Assembly: GCF_013149805.1 (NCBI RefSeq)
Contig: NZ_JABEZT010000001.1
Span: forward strand, 1-64,000
DNA: 64,000 bases
Source: Isoptericola chiayiensis
GTDB taxonomy: Bacteria; Actinomycetota; Actinomycetes; Actinomycetales; Cellulomonadaceae
Reading direction: 5' to 3'
A program made the translations under genes and the position numbers. Positions 9,319-20,203 of the stretch are shown here, piece after piece. Position 1 is the first letter of the stretch; every line of letters starts with the position of its first letter. The notes under the pieces are model-generated. The model searched no databases. It saw only the letters and a list, made by a program, of their open reading frames with translations, and had not been told where the DNA came from.

Positions 9319-9367
9319 GCGCCCTCCTCTCGTCGATGCCTCGTGCTGTCCCGCCACGGCGGGCGAG

Positions 9368-10546
9368 TCAGGTCAGGTCGATCCAGCGGTGCTTGTCCGA
9401 CGCGCTGCGCTCGACCGCGTCGAGCACGCGCTGGACGGCGAGCCCGTCGGCGAACGACGGCGTGGGCTGGTCGCCCGCCGCGAGCGCGCCGACGAGGTCG
9501 ACCACCTGGTGGGTGAACGCGTGCTCGTAGCCCAGCCCGTGCCCGGCCGGCCACCACGCCTCGATGTAGCGGTGCTCGGGCTCGGTGACCACGATGCGAC
9601 GGAAGCCCGCCGTCTCGGCCGGCTCGGCCGCGTCGAAGAAGTGCAGGACGTTCATGTCCTCGAAGTCGAACGCGAGCGACCCCGCCGACCCGTTGATCTC
9701 GATGCGGATCGCGTTCTTGCGGCCCTGGGCGTACCGCGTGGCCTCGTAGCTCGCCAGCGCCCCGCCCGACATGCGGCCGAAGAACACGGCGGCGTCGTCG
9801 ACGCTGACGGGTCCGGTCTCGGTGCCCCCCGAGCCGGACAGGCCGGAGAACTCGGTGGCGACCGGGCGTTCGCGCACGAACGTCTCGAGCATCCCGGACA
9901 CGCCCGTGAGGCGCTCGCCGGTGATGAACTGGGTGAGGTCGACGACGTGGGCGCCGATGTCCCCCAGGGCGCCGGAGCCGGCCTTGTCCTTGTCGAGGCG
10001 CCAGTTCAGCGGCGTCGACGGGTCCGAGAGCCAGTCCTGCAGGTACTGGGCGCGCACGTGCCGGACCTGGCCGATGCGGCCGTCGGCGACCAGCTGGCGC
10101 GCGAGCTGGATCGCGGGGACCCGGCGGTAGGTGAAGCCGACCATCGCCCGCACGCCGCGCGCGGCGGCCCGGTCGGCGGCGGCGACCATCTGCTCGGCCT
10201 CGGCGACCGAGTTGGCCAGCGGCTTCTCGCACAGGACGTGCTTGCCGGCGTCGAGCGCGGCGACCGCGATCTCGGCGTGCGTGTTGCCCGGCGTGCAGAC
10301 GTCGATCACGTCGACGTCGTCCCGGGTGAGCAGCGTGCGCCAGTCGGTCGTCGACTCCTGCCAGCCGAGGCGGTCGGCGGCGGCGGCCACGCCGTCGGCC
10401 GATCGACCTGCCACCACCCGCATGTCGACGGCGAGCGGCAGGTCGAAGAAGCGGGGGGCGGTACGCCACGCCTGGGAGTGGGCGGCGCCCATGAACGAGT
10501 AGCCGACCATGCCGACGCCGAGTCGCGCGCGATCTGCTGCAGCCAT
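9368..10546 (-). CDS. Gfo/Idh/MocA family oxidoreductase
   Basis: A 392-residue NAD(P)-dependent sugar or polyol dehydrogenase. The N-terminal Rossmann fold starts with GVGMVGYSFMG, and the family motif GKHVLCEKPLA (catalytic Lys in E-K-P) is near residue 105. The C-terminal alpha/beta domain has the G-D-I-G-A-H-V-V-D segment containing the conserved His. The ATG at 10546 is preceded by AAAGGAC. It sits between the sugar-binding lipoprotein gene and the secreted ThuA protein gene, so the imported sugar is its likely substrate. Oxidation to a 3-keto sugar, as for ThuB-type enzymes, is a plausible inference. Confidence 0.88.
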   Translation of the reverse strand: MAAADRARLGVGMVGYSFMGAAHSQAWRTAPRFFDLPLAVDMRVVAGRSADGVAAAADRLGWQESTTDWRTLLTRDDVDVIDVCTPGNTHAEIAVAALDAGKHVLCEKPLANSVAEAEQMVAAADRAAARGVRAMVGFTYRRVPAIQLARQLVADGRIGQVRHVRAQYLQDWLSDPSTPLNWRLDKDKAGSGALGDIGAHVVDLTQFITGERLTGVSGMLETFVRERPVATEFSGLSGSGGTETGPVSVDDAAVFFGRMSGGALASYEATRYAQGRKNAIRIEINGSAGSLAFDFEDMNVLHFFDAAEPAETAGFRRIVVTEPEHRYIEAWWPAGHGLGYEHAFTHQVVDLVGALAAGDQPTPSFADGLAVQRVLDAVERSASDKHRWIDLT

Positions 10547-10605
10547 TGGGGTGTCCTTTCGTTCCTCGTGCGGCCCGGGTCACCGCGCGAGGGCGGACGA
10601 GGCCG

Positions 10606-10637
10606 CGGCGGCGGGGCGCGGAGACGCCCCGCCGCCG
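10606..10637 (-). terminator. Intercistronic hairpin after the sugar-binding lipoprotein gene
   Basis: Perfect 13-base arms (10606-10618 and 10625-10637, CGGCGGCGGGGCG) with a 6-base loop lie 19 bases past the stop at 10656. Such hairpins often stabilise highly expressed binding-protein mRNA or reduce read-through to downstream genes. Confidence 0.65.
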
Positions 10638-10655
10638 TGGGTGTGTGACCGAAGG

Positions 10656-11726
10656 TCAGGAGCGGAAGCCGATGTCCATGAACTGGTCGACGTTGTCCGC
10701 GGTGACCACCGGCGCGTAGAGCTGGACGGTGCGCGGCACCGTCGACGACGCCAGGTCGCCCAGGTTCTTCTCCTGCGCGATCAGGCGGGCCAGCTTGATG
10801 CCGTCGGCCGCCTGCGTGGACGGGTAGACGACCGTGGCCTCCAGCACGGTGTCGCCGGACTGGATGTGCTCCATCACGTCGAGCGAACCGGCGCCGCCGA
10901 CCATGAAGAACTCGTCTCGGCCGGCGTTCTCGATCGCCTGCAGCACGCCGACGCCCTGGTCGTCGTCGTGGTTCCAGATGGCGTCGATCTCCGGGGCCGC
11001 CTGGAGAAGGTTCGCCGTCACCTGCTCACCGCTCTGCACGGTGAACTCGGCGGCGACCTGGTTGTCGACGTCGAGACCGCAGTCGGCCAGCGCGTCCTCG
11101 AAGCCCTGCGAGCGGTCCTGCGTCAGCGGCAGCGAGGCGATGCCCTGGATCTCCGCGACGACGGCGTCGGGCTGGTCGCCGAGCTGCTCGCAGATGTAGG
11201 TCCCGGCGCTGACGCCCATGCCGTAGTTGTCGCCGAGCACCGTGCTGCGCGCGGCGAACGGGCTGGAGAACTCCCGGTCGACGTTGACGACCGGGATCCC
11301 GGCCTCCATGGCCTCGGTGGCGACGTCCGTGAGCGCGGCGCCGTCGAACGGCAGCAGCACGATGGCGTCGACGCCGTCGGCGATGAACGTCTCGATCTGG
11401 CTGATCTGGACGTTGACGTCGTTGGTGCCCTCCGCGACGCGGAGCTCGACGTCCTCGTAGTCGGCCGCGGCGTCCTCGGCCGCGCTGGTGATGGCACCCA
11501 TCCAGCCGTGGTCGGCCGCCGGGGCGGAGAAGCCGATGGTGACGGTCTCCCCGGGCTCGTCGTTCATGGTGCCGCCGGAGCCCTCCTCCGAGCTCATCTC
11601 CTCGGAGTCGCTGCCCTCCTCCTCGGCGGGTTCGTTGCTGACGCAGCCGGCCAGCAGGGCGGCCGACGCGGCCAGGGCGAGTGGTGCCGCGATCAGGCGA
11701 CGGCGGCGGGTGGTGCGTGCGGACAT
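10656..11726 (-). CDS. Sugar ABC transporter substrate-binding lipoprotein
   Basis: A 356-residue periplasmic-binding-protein type 1 (ribose/xylose-like) lipoprotein. The signal peptide ends in the lipobox L-L-A-G-C near residue 27 and is followed by a Glu/Ser/Gly-rich acidic linker of about 35 residues. The mature part shows the family core: G-F-S-A-P-A-A-D-H-G-W, D-G-V-D-A-I-V-L-L-P, V-V-N-V-D-R, and IWNHDDDQGVG. The ATG at 11726 is preceded by GAGGAAG. It lies 82 bases downstream of the permease gene and probably belongs to the same operon. The ligand is unknown. Confidence 0.92.
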   Translation of the reverse strand: MSARTTRRRRLIAAPLALAASAALLAGCVSNEPAEEEGSDSEEMSSEEGSGGTMNDEPGETVTIGFSAPAADHGWMGAITSAAEDAAADYEDVELRVAEGTNDVNVQISQIETFIADGVDAIVLLPFDGAALTDVATEAMEAGIPVVNVDREFSSPFAARSTVLGDNYGMGVSAGTYICEQLGDQPDAVVAEIQGIASLPLTQDRSQGFEDALADCGLDVDNQVAAEFTVQSGEQVTANLLQAAPEIDAIWNHDDDQGVGVLQAIENAGRDEFFMVGGAGSLDVMEHIQSGDTVLEATVVYPSTQAADGIKLARLIAQEKNLGDLASSTVPRTVQLYAPVVTADNVDQFMDIGFRS

Positions 11727-11808
11727 GATCTTCCTCGATTCGGTCCGGTGTGCGGGTACTTGCAGGGATGGGTCGGGGGTCGGCGGACAGGGTCGGGTGA
11801 CGGCTCGA

Positions 11809-12840
11809 TCAGCTCGTGGAGCGTCGGGCGAACCGCTGCTGGAGCAGCACGGCGGCGACGATGATCGCGCCACGGGCGATCTGCTGCACCGAGCTGTCGA
11901 TGTTGTTGATGATGAAGACGTTGGTGAGCGTCGCGAAGATGAGGACGCCGATGACGGTGCCGACGATCGTGCCGCGACCACCGACGAGCAGGGTGCCACC
12001 GACGACGACCGCGGCGATCACGTCGAGCTCGAGGAGCAGTCCGTTGGTGGACGACCCGGCTCCGGTGCGGGCGAGCAGCATGACGCCGGCGACACCTGCC
12101 GTGAGGCCGGCCAGGCCGTAGACGTACAGCAGGTGGCGCTTGACGTTGATGCCGGCGAGGCGTGCGGCCTCGGCGTTGCCGCCGACGGCGACCGTGCGGC
12201 GTCCGAAGGTGGTCCGGTTGAGCAGGAACCAGCCCGCGACCGCGACGATCGCGAAGATCCACACGATCTTCGGGACACCGAGCAGGTCGCCCTGGAACGT
12301 CGACTCGAACGAGCTCTGGTTGACGATCTGCGTGCGGCGGTTCGCGATCAGCTCGGCCAGCCCACGGGCCGCCACCAGCATGGAGAGCGTCGCGATGAAC
12401 GCGACGACATTGCCGTAGGCGATGATCACGCCGTTGATGAGCCCGGCGGCGAGTCCCACCAGGAGGGCGCAGCCGACCATCACGATCCAGCCGTACTGGT
12501 CCGCCATGGTCTGCGTGGCCAGGGTCGACGCCCAGACCGTCGTCAGGCCGAGCACGGAGCCGACCGAGAGGTCGATGCCGCCGGTGGTGATGACGAACGT
12601 CATCCCGATGGCGATGACCCCCGTCACCGAGGCCAGGCTCAGGACGATCATGAGGTTCTGCACGCTGGCGAAGCGATCCCCGCCGGTGAGGAACCCGACC
12701 AGGCACAGCAGGAGCAGGGCGGCGACGAGGCCGAGGTTGCGGACGGTCGCTCCCGAGAGTCCCAGCCGTGAACGGGAGCTCTCCCGGTGCTTCGTCGGGT
12801 TGTCTGCCGCCGGACTCGACGGCGTCTGCTGCTCGCTCAC
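11809..12840 (-). CDS. Sugar ABC transporter permease (RbsC/XylH family)
   Basis: A 343-residue BPD_transp_2-family permease with roughly eight to ten hydrophobic segments and the diagnostic region G-G-I-D-L-S-V-G-S near residue 90. The G-G-N-x-x-A-A-R-L-A-G-I cytoplasmic loop that contacts the ATPase is near residue 225. The start is GTG 12840, overlapping the ATPase stop in a GTGA junction, with GGAAGGAAG upstream. A single permease gene implies a homodimer, as in ribose-type importers. Confidence 0.92.
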   Translation of the reverse strand: MSEQQTPSSPAADNPTKHRESSRSRLGLSGATVRNLGLVAALLLLCLVGFLTGGDRFASVQNLMIVLSLASVTGVIAIGMTFVITTGGIDLSVGSVLGLTTVWASTLATQTMADQYGWIVMVGCALLVGLAAGLINGVIIAYGNVVAFIATLSMLVAARGLAELIANRRTQIVNQSSFESTFQGDLLGVPKIVWIFAIVAVAGWFLLNRTTFGRRTVAVGGNAEAARLAGINVKRHLLYVYGLAGLTAGVAGVMLLARTGAGSSTNGLLLELDVIAAVVVGGTLLVGGRGTIVGTVIGVLIFATLTNVFIINNIDSSVQQIARGAIIVAAVLLQQRFARRSTS

Positions 12841-14357
12841 GCGGCACTTCCTTCCATGACCATATCGAGCACCTGGTGCTCGTCGATCGACTCGGCGGGC
12901 CCGGAGTGCACGACCTGTCCGTCGGAGATCACGAGGACACGATCGGCCAGGCCCAGGACTTCGGGGATCTCGCTGGAGACGACCAACACGGCGGTACCGG
13001 CGTCGGCCAGACGTCGCACCAGGTCGTAGATCTCGGACCGCGCGCCGACGTCGACGCCGCGCGTCGGCTCGTCGAGCAGCAGCACCTCGCACCCGTGCAC
13101 GAGCCACCGTGCGAGCATCGCCTTCTGCTGGTTGCCGCCGGAGAGGGTGCGGATCGCACGATCGACGCCTGCGGGCCGCAGGTCGAGGGCTGCGGCCTGC
13201 TCGGTGGCGGCAGCCTTCTCGGCGCGCTCGTCGAGCCAGCCACCGCGGGCGATCCGCGCGAACGACGACAGCGTGACGTTGCGGTAGACCGGCTCGTCGA
13301 GCAGCAGCCCCTGGCTCTTGCGCTCTTCCGGGGCGAGGCCGATGTCGGCAGCCACGGCGGCACCGACCGAGCCGCGCCGCAGCGACTTCCCGTCGAGCTG
13401 CACGCGTCCGTGCGTCGCCCGGCGCGCACCGTAGATGGTCTCGAGGATCTCGGAGCGCCCCGACCCGACCAGGCCGGCCAGCCCGACGATCTCGCCGGCG
13501 CGGATCGAGAGCGACACGTCAGAGAAGACCCCGCTCAGGGAGAGGTCCGTGACCTCGAGCCGCACCGGGGCGTCCTGCGGGACGCCGGGGCGCTCGGGGA
13601 AGGCGTACTCGACGTTCTTGCCGGTCATCAGCTTGATGAGCTCGTCCGTGGGCGTGTCGGCCACATCGAGGTTGCGGCCCACCGTGACACCGTCCTTGAG
13701 GACCGTGATCCGGTCGCCGATCCGGCGGATCTCCTCGAGCCGGTGGGAGATGTAGACGATCGCGACGCCCTGGGACGTGAGCTCGTCGACGACCCGGAAG
13801 AGGTTGTCCACCTCGCCGGAGTCGAGCACGGCCGAGGGTTCGTCCATGACGATCACGCGGGCGTCTCGCGAGAGGGCTCGCGCCATCGACACGATCTGCT
13901 TCCCTGCGGCCGACAGCTCGCCGACCTCCCGGTGGGGCGGGATCTCGGGGTGGCCGAGGCGGGCCATCAGCTCCCGGGTGCGGGAGGCCACCGTCCGACG
14001 CTGGGTGAACCCGGCGCTGGCGAGCTCGTGGCCCAGGTAGATGTTCTCCGCGACCGTCAGCCCGTCGACGACGTCGAGCTCCTGGTACATGGTGGCGACG
14101 CCGTGCTCCAGCGCCGCCACGGGGTGGGAGATCTGGATCTCCTGCCCGTCCATGAGGATGGTGCCGGCCGTGGGCTGGTGGGCGCCGGCGAGCACCTTGA
14201 TGAGCGTGGACTTGCCGGCTCCGTTCTGACCGAGGAGGCAGTGCACCTCACCGGGGAGCACGTCGAGGTCGACGCCGTCGAGCGCCTTGGCGCCCGGGAA
14301 GTGTTTGACGATCCCTTGCATCTGCAGCAGCGGTGCCGCGGGGTCTTCGGTGACCAT
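12837..14357 (-). CDS. Sugar ABC transporter ATP-binding protein, two tandem ABC domains (RbsA/XylG family)
   Basis: A 506-residue ATPase with duplicated nucleotide-binding domains. The first has a full Walker A (GQNGAGKST, near residue 44) and Walker B (V-I-V-M-D-E-P-S). The second has the degenerate Walker A GLVGSGRSE and a normal signature and Walker B (T-L-S-G-G-N-Q-Q-K, L-L-L-D-E-P-T). This asymmetry is usual for the family. It is first in the operon with the permease and binding protein. The promoter directly abuts the ATG, so the mRNA is probably leaderless. Confidence 0.93.
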   Translation of the reverse strand: MVTEDPAAPLLQMQGIVKHFPGAKALDGVDLDVLPGEVHCLLGQNGAGKSTLIKVLAGAHQPTAGTILMDGQEIQISHPVAALEHGVATMYQELDVVDGLTVAENIYLGHELASAGFTQRRTVASRTRELMARLGHPEIPPHREVGELSAAGKQIVSMARALSRDARVIVMDEPSAVLDSGEVDNLFRVVDELTSQGVAIVYISHRLEEIRRIGDRITVLKDGVTVGRNLDVADTPTDELIKLMTGKNVEYAFPERPGVPQDAPVRLEVTDLSLSGVFSDVSLSIRAGEIVGLAGLVGSGRSEILETIYGARRATHGRVQLDGKSLRRGSVGAAVAADIGLAPEERKSQGLLLDEPVYRNVTLSSFARIARGGWLDERAEKAAATEQAAALDLRPAGVDRAIRTLSGGNQQKAMLARWLVHGCEVLLLDEPTRGVDVGARSEIYDLVRRLADAGTAVLVVSSEIPEVLGLADRVLVISDGQVVHSGPAESIDEHQVLDMVMEGSAA

Positions 14358-14363
14358 GCGGCG

Positions 14364-14393
14364 ACTCTAGACACACCTTCTGTTCATCGTCAA
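14364..14393 (-). promoter_or_regulatory. Promoter of the sugar ABC operon, probable leaderless start
   Basis: On the minus strand TTGACG (14388-14393) is followed after 18 bases by TAGAGT (14364-14369), and the ATG at 14357 begins 6 bases later. That places the transcription start at or next to the A of the ATG. The divergent ROK gene makes this about 120-base region the obvious place for its operator, but no clean palindrome was found. Confidence 0.65.
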
Positions 14394-14481
14394 TCATAAG
14401 TTCCGCGACTTTAGGATCGTTACCTCCCCGTGATACACACCGAGGGACGAAAGCGTGCGAAGAAGGGAGGCGTGGTTCACT

Positions 14482-15684
14482 GTGCTCATGGAAGGACTGG
14501 CGAAGTTCCCCCCTCGCCCGACGGGGGCGGGAGACATGTTCCAGCTGTTCCGGGACGGTGCGCCGCGTACGCGCGCCTCGCTGGTGTCCGAGACGGGCCA
14601 GTCGCGGTCGACCGTCGCCGCGCGTATCGACGCCCTGCGGTCCGTCGGACTCCTGGTCCCCGCGGGCGAGGCCAGCAGCACCGGCGGCCGACCGCCCTCG
14701 ACCTTCGCCTTCGACCCCCGATCCCGCATCGTGCTCGGCGTCGACCTCGGGGCGACCCACGCCCGCATCGCCGTCACCGACCTCGCCGGCGAGCCACTGA
14801 CCCACCTCGACGAGCCGCTCGCGATCGCCGACGGCCCCGAGCACGTCCTGTCCTGGGTGGCCGAGGCCGGCGACAAGCTGGTCGCGCAGGCAGGCCGCCA
14901 CCGCGACGAGCTCGCCGGCATCGGCATCGGCCTGCCCGGACCCGTCGACCACACCACCGGCCGACCGGTGAACCCCCCGATCATGCCGGGCTGGGACGGC
15001 ACCGACGTCCCCGCCGAGCTGCACCGCCGGCTCGGCGCGCCCGTGATGGTCGACAACGACGTCAACATCATGGCGCTCGGCGAGCACCGCACCATCGCCC
15101 CGGACGTGGACGACCTGCTGTTCGTCAAGGTCGCGACCGGCATCGGCGCCGGCGTCATCATGGACGGCCACCTGCGGCGCGGCGCCCAGGGCGCGGCCGG
15201 CGACCTCGGGCACGTCACCGTCCCCGGCGCCGGGGACATCCCGTGCCGGTGCGGCAACACCGGGTGCCTCGAGGCGGTCGCCGGCGGCGCCGCCCTGGTG
15301 GAACAGCTGCGCCGCGCCGGCGCCACCGTCGCCACGACGGCCGACATCGTCGCCCTCGTGCGGTCCGGCGACGTCGCCGCCGGTCAGGCGGTACGCCAGG
15401 CCGGCCGTGACGTCGGTACGGTGCTCGCCGCGTCGGTGAGCCTGCTCAACCCGTCGCGGATCGTCATCGGCGGGATCCTGGCCGGCGCGGGCGAGCACCT
15501 CATGGCCGGCATCCGCGAGGTCGTCTACCAGCGCTCGCTCCCGCTCGCCACCCAGCACCTGCGCATCACGCCCTCCGGGGCGGGGGCCCAGGCCGGCGTC
15601 GTCGGTGCCGCCGTCCTGGTCATCGAGCAGTACCTCGCACCGGCGTCGGTCGAGTCGCTCATCAACGCGAAGGAGGATTCGTGA
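14482..15684 (+). CDS. ROK family transcriptional regulator
   Basis: A 400-residue ROK repressor. The N-terminal winged helix-turn-helix (roughly residues 20-75, S-R-S-T-V-A-A-R-I-D-A-L recognition helix) is followed by an ASKHA sugar-binding domain with a G-V-D-L-G-A-T phosphate loop. The zinc site C-R-C-G-N-T-G-C-L-E is present. Two in-frame starts follow the AAGGGAGG at 14463-14470: GTG 14482 at a spacing of 11, chosen here, and ATG 14488. It diverges from the sugar ABC operon and overlaps the ThuA gene by 4 bases. Control of the adjacent sugar genes, with a sugar as effector, is likely but inferred. Confidence 0.88.
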   Translation: MLMEGLAKFPPRPTGAGDMFQLFRDGAPRTRASLVSETGQSRSTVAARIDALRSVGLLVPAGEASSTGGRPPSTFAFDPRSRIVLGVDLGATHARIAVTDLAGEPLTHLDEPLAIADGPEHVLSWVAEAGDKLVAQAGRHRDELAGIGIGLPGPVDHTTGRPVNPPIMPGWDGTDVPAELHRRLGAPVMVDNDVNIMALGEHRTIAPDVDDLLFVKVATGIGAGVIMDGHLRRGAQGAAGDLGHVTVPGAGDIPCRCGNTGCLEAVAGGAALVEQLRRAGATVATTADIVALVRSGDVAAGQAVRQAGRDVGTVLAASVSLLNPSRIVIGGILAGAGEHLMAGIREVVYQRSLPLATQHLRITPSGAGAQAGVVGAAVLVIEQYLAPASVESLINAKEDS

Positions 15685-16352
15685 GCGCGCGCAACGCCCT
15701 CGTCGTCCGCGGAGGCTGGGACGGCCACGACCCCGTCGGCACCACCGACCTGTTCCTTCCGGTCCTGCGGGACGCCGGGTTCGACCTCACCGTCGAGGAG
15801 TCCCTCGAGGTCTACGCCGACGAGGACACCATGGCCGGTACCGACCTCGTCGTCCAGTCGTGGACCATGGGTGACATCCTGGTCGAGGAGATGCACGGGC
15901 TGCGGGTCGCCGTCGAGAACGGCACCGGCCTGGCCGGCTGGCACGGCGGCCTGCTCGACGCGTTCCGCAACGCCACCGACTACCAGCACCTGGTCGGCGG
16001 CCAGTTCGTGGCCCACCCGGGCGACCTGGTGGACCACACGGTCGACGTCAGGCCCGAGCGCGCCGACCACCCCGTCGTCGCCGGCCTGCCGTCCAGGGTC
16101 GACCTGACCACCGAGCAGTACTGGATCCAGCACGACCCCGCCTGCGACGTGCTGATGACCACGACCCACCGCCCCCGGGCCGGTGCCCCCTGGCACGAGC
16201 CGGTCACCGTGCCGGTGACCTGGACGCGCCGCTGGGGCCGGGGCAGGGTCTTCGCCTGCGCGATAGGCCACACCGTCGACGACCTGCGGGACCCCACGGT
16301 GCACGAGGTGATCTCGCGCGGGCTGGTCTGGGCCGCCCGCGACCCGCGCTGA
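15681..16352 (+). CDS. ThuA domain-containing protein (cytoplasmic)
   Basis: A 223-residue ThuA-fold (class I glutamine amidotransferase-like) protein with no signal peptide. Features include the early G-G-W-D-G-H-D strand, L-A-G-W-H-G-G-L-L-D-A-F, G-G-Q-F-V-A-H-P-G and the late Y-W-I-Q-H-D-P segment. The GTG start overlaps the ROK stop (GTGA) and has AAGGAGG upstream. ThuA acts with ThuB in rhizobial trehalose use, and family members are linked to keto-sugar metabolism. Pairing with a Gfo/Idh/MocA enzyme and a sugar isomerase here fits such a pathway; the actual reaction is not determined. Confidence 0.85.
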   Translation: MSARNALVVRGGWDGHDPVGTTDLFLPVLRDAGFDLTVEESLEVYADEDTMAGTDLVVQSWTMGDILVEEMHGLRVAVENGTGLAGWHGGLLDAFRNATDYQHLVGGQFVAHPGDLVDHTVDVRPERADHPVVAGLPSRVDLTTEQYWIQHDPACDVLMTTTHRPRAGAPWHEPVTVPVTWTRRWGRGRVFACAIGHTVDDLRDPTVHEVISRGLVWAARDPR

Positions 16353-16370
16353 CCGACGTCGCTCGCCCGC

Positions 16371-17636
16371 TCACTCCTCACGCAGCTCCGCCAGCGTCGC
16401 CGCGACGGCCTGCCAGAACTCGACACGGACCTGGTGCGTGGCAGCGGGTACGGCGGCGGACGTGACGTCGTACCTCTCGTAGAGGTCCTCCTCGAAGGCG
16501 ATCGGGACGTAGGGCGGCAGCGCCACGGCGTGCCCGGCGTCCTCGTGGCGCACCAGGACCGTCTCCTCGTCACCCCGGCGGTCCAGCACGTGCTGCGCGT
16601 AGTCGCACGACGGCCACAGCTCGTCGCGTCCGCCGCAGGCCAGCACCACGGGCCCACCGATGTCCGCGACGTCCACCGCGGCGTCCCGCATCTCCTCGAC
16701 ACGGCCGTAGTTCGGGCACACGTCGGCGAGCGGCTCGCCGTCGAGCGTCCACGCGGGCACCCCGAAGTCGGGGATGCCGCAGACGAGCGCCCCTGCCCCG
16801 ACCGGCGCGATCGCACCGTGCACGAGCTCCGGCCGCTCCGCGGCCAGCCAGAGCGCCATCTCTCCGCCACGCGACACCCCGAACGTCATCACGCGCTCGG
16901 TGTCGACCTCCGGCTGCGCCCGCAACCACCGCAGCGCCTCGAGGAAGGTCTCGACCGGGACGCGCTCCAGGTTCTCCAGCTGCCCCGGAGCGCCGAAGAA
17001 CGAGATCGCCAGCGCGGGGTACCCGAGCGAGGCCACCGTCCGGGCGATGCCCGCCCCGGTGTTCAGGCCGCCCTCCGAACCACCGAAGACCACCAGGGCC
17101 GGACGCCGTCCCTCGAGGCCGGACGGGACCGAGTACTCCGCGACGAGGCCCCGGTCGTCGACGCGCCGGCTCTCCACGCCCGGAGCAGTGCCGGGCCGCT
17201 CGACCGTCGTCGTGGCGAGCGCCTCGCCCGCGTCGTCACGGACCACGAGGTCGACGACGAACGGCTCCTCCCACATCGCCGCGTAGTACCGGCTCTCGGC
17301 GACCATCGCCCACAGCGGCGCCGTCGGGTCGGCCGACTCCCAGTCACCGGACTCGGGCACCGTCTCGGCGAGGACGACCGTGCCGTCGTCGGCCACCGTG
17401 AACGTCGCCTGCGACACGAAGTCGACGCCACCCCCGACGGCGGTCGCGGCTTCGAGGGTGACCTCCTGGCCGGGCGGCAGCCCGGCCAGGGTCACGTCCA
17501 GGGGGACGAAGGGGCCGTCGACCTCGGTGACCTCGATCTCGGGATCGGGCGACGCCGTGCACGCGGCGGGGAGCACCAGGGCGGCGGCGACGGCGGTCAG
17601 GACGGCGGAGCGGCGGGCGTCACGGCGTCGGGCCAT
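16371..17636 (-). CDS. Alpha/beta hydrolase lipoprotein of the acyl-CoA thioesterase / BAAT family
   Basis: A 421-residue protein with a twin-Arg-rich signal peptide ending L-P-A-A-C, a slightly imperfect lipobox. An N-terminal BAAT-type immunoglobulin-like domain (about residues 35-150) is followed by an alpha/beta hydrolase domain. The triad can be read: nucleophile Ser in GVSRGGEMAL, Asp in CGGRDELWPS and His in HEDAGHAV. Many bile-acid acyltransferases use Cys at the nucleophile, whereas Ser suggests a thioesterase or esterase. Extracytoplasmic location makes acyl-CoA an unlikely substrate. The ATG at 17636 is chosen at the start of the signal peptide, but no strong ribosome binding site is seen. 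Confidence 0.8.
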   Translation of the reverse strand: MARRRDARRSAVLTAVAAALVLPAACTASPDPEIEVTEVDGPFVPLDVTLAGLPPGQEVTLEAATAVGGGVDFVSQATFTVADDGTVVLAETVPESGDWESADPTAPLWAMVAESRYYAAMWEEPFVVDLVVRDDAGEALATTTVERPGTAPGVESRRVDDRGLVAEYSVPSGLEGRRPALVVFGGSEGGLNTGAGIARTVASLGYPALAISFFGAPGQLENLERVPVETFLEALRWLRAQPEVDTERVMTFGVSRGGEMALWLAAERPELVHGAIAPVGAGALVCGIPDFGVPAWTLDGEPLADVCPNYGRVEEMRDAAVDVADIGGPVVLACGGRDELWPSCDYAQHVLDRRGDEETVLVRHEDAGHAVALPPYVPIAFEEDLYERYDVTSAAVPAATHQVRVEFWQAVAATLAELREE

Positions 17637-17658
17637 GCGTCGATCGTGGCAGGGATCA

Positions 17659-17686
17659 CCGCCGCGGCGCATCCCGGCCGCGGCGG
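17659..17686 (-). terminator. Hairpin terminator after ligA
   Basis: CCGCCGCGGC (17659-17668) and GCCGCGGCGG (17677-17686) pair around an 8-base loop, 4 bases past the ligA stop codon. Confidence 0.65.
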
Positions 17687-17690
17687 CACG

Positions 17691-20201
<2,511 letters not shown>

Positions 20202-20203
20202 TC

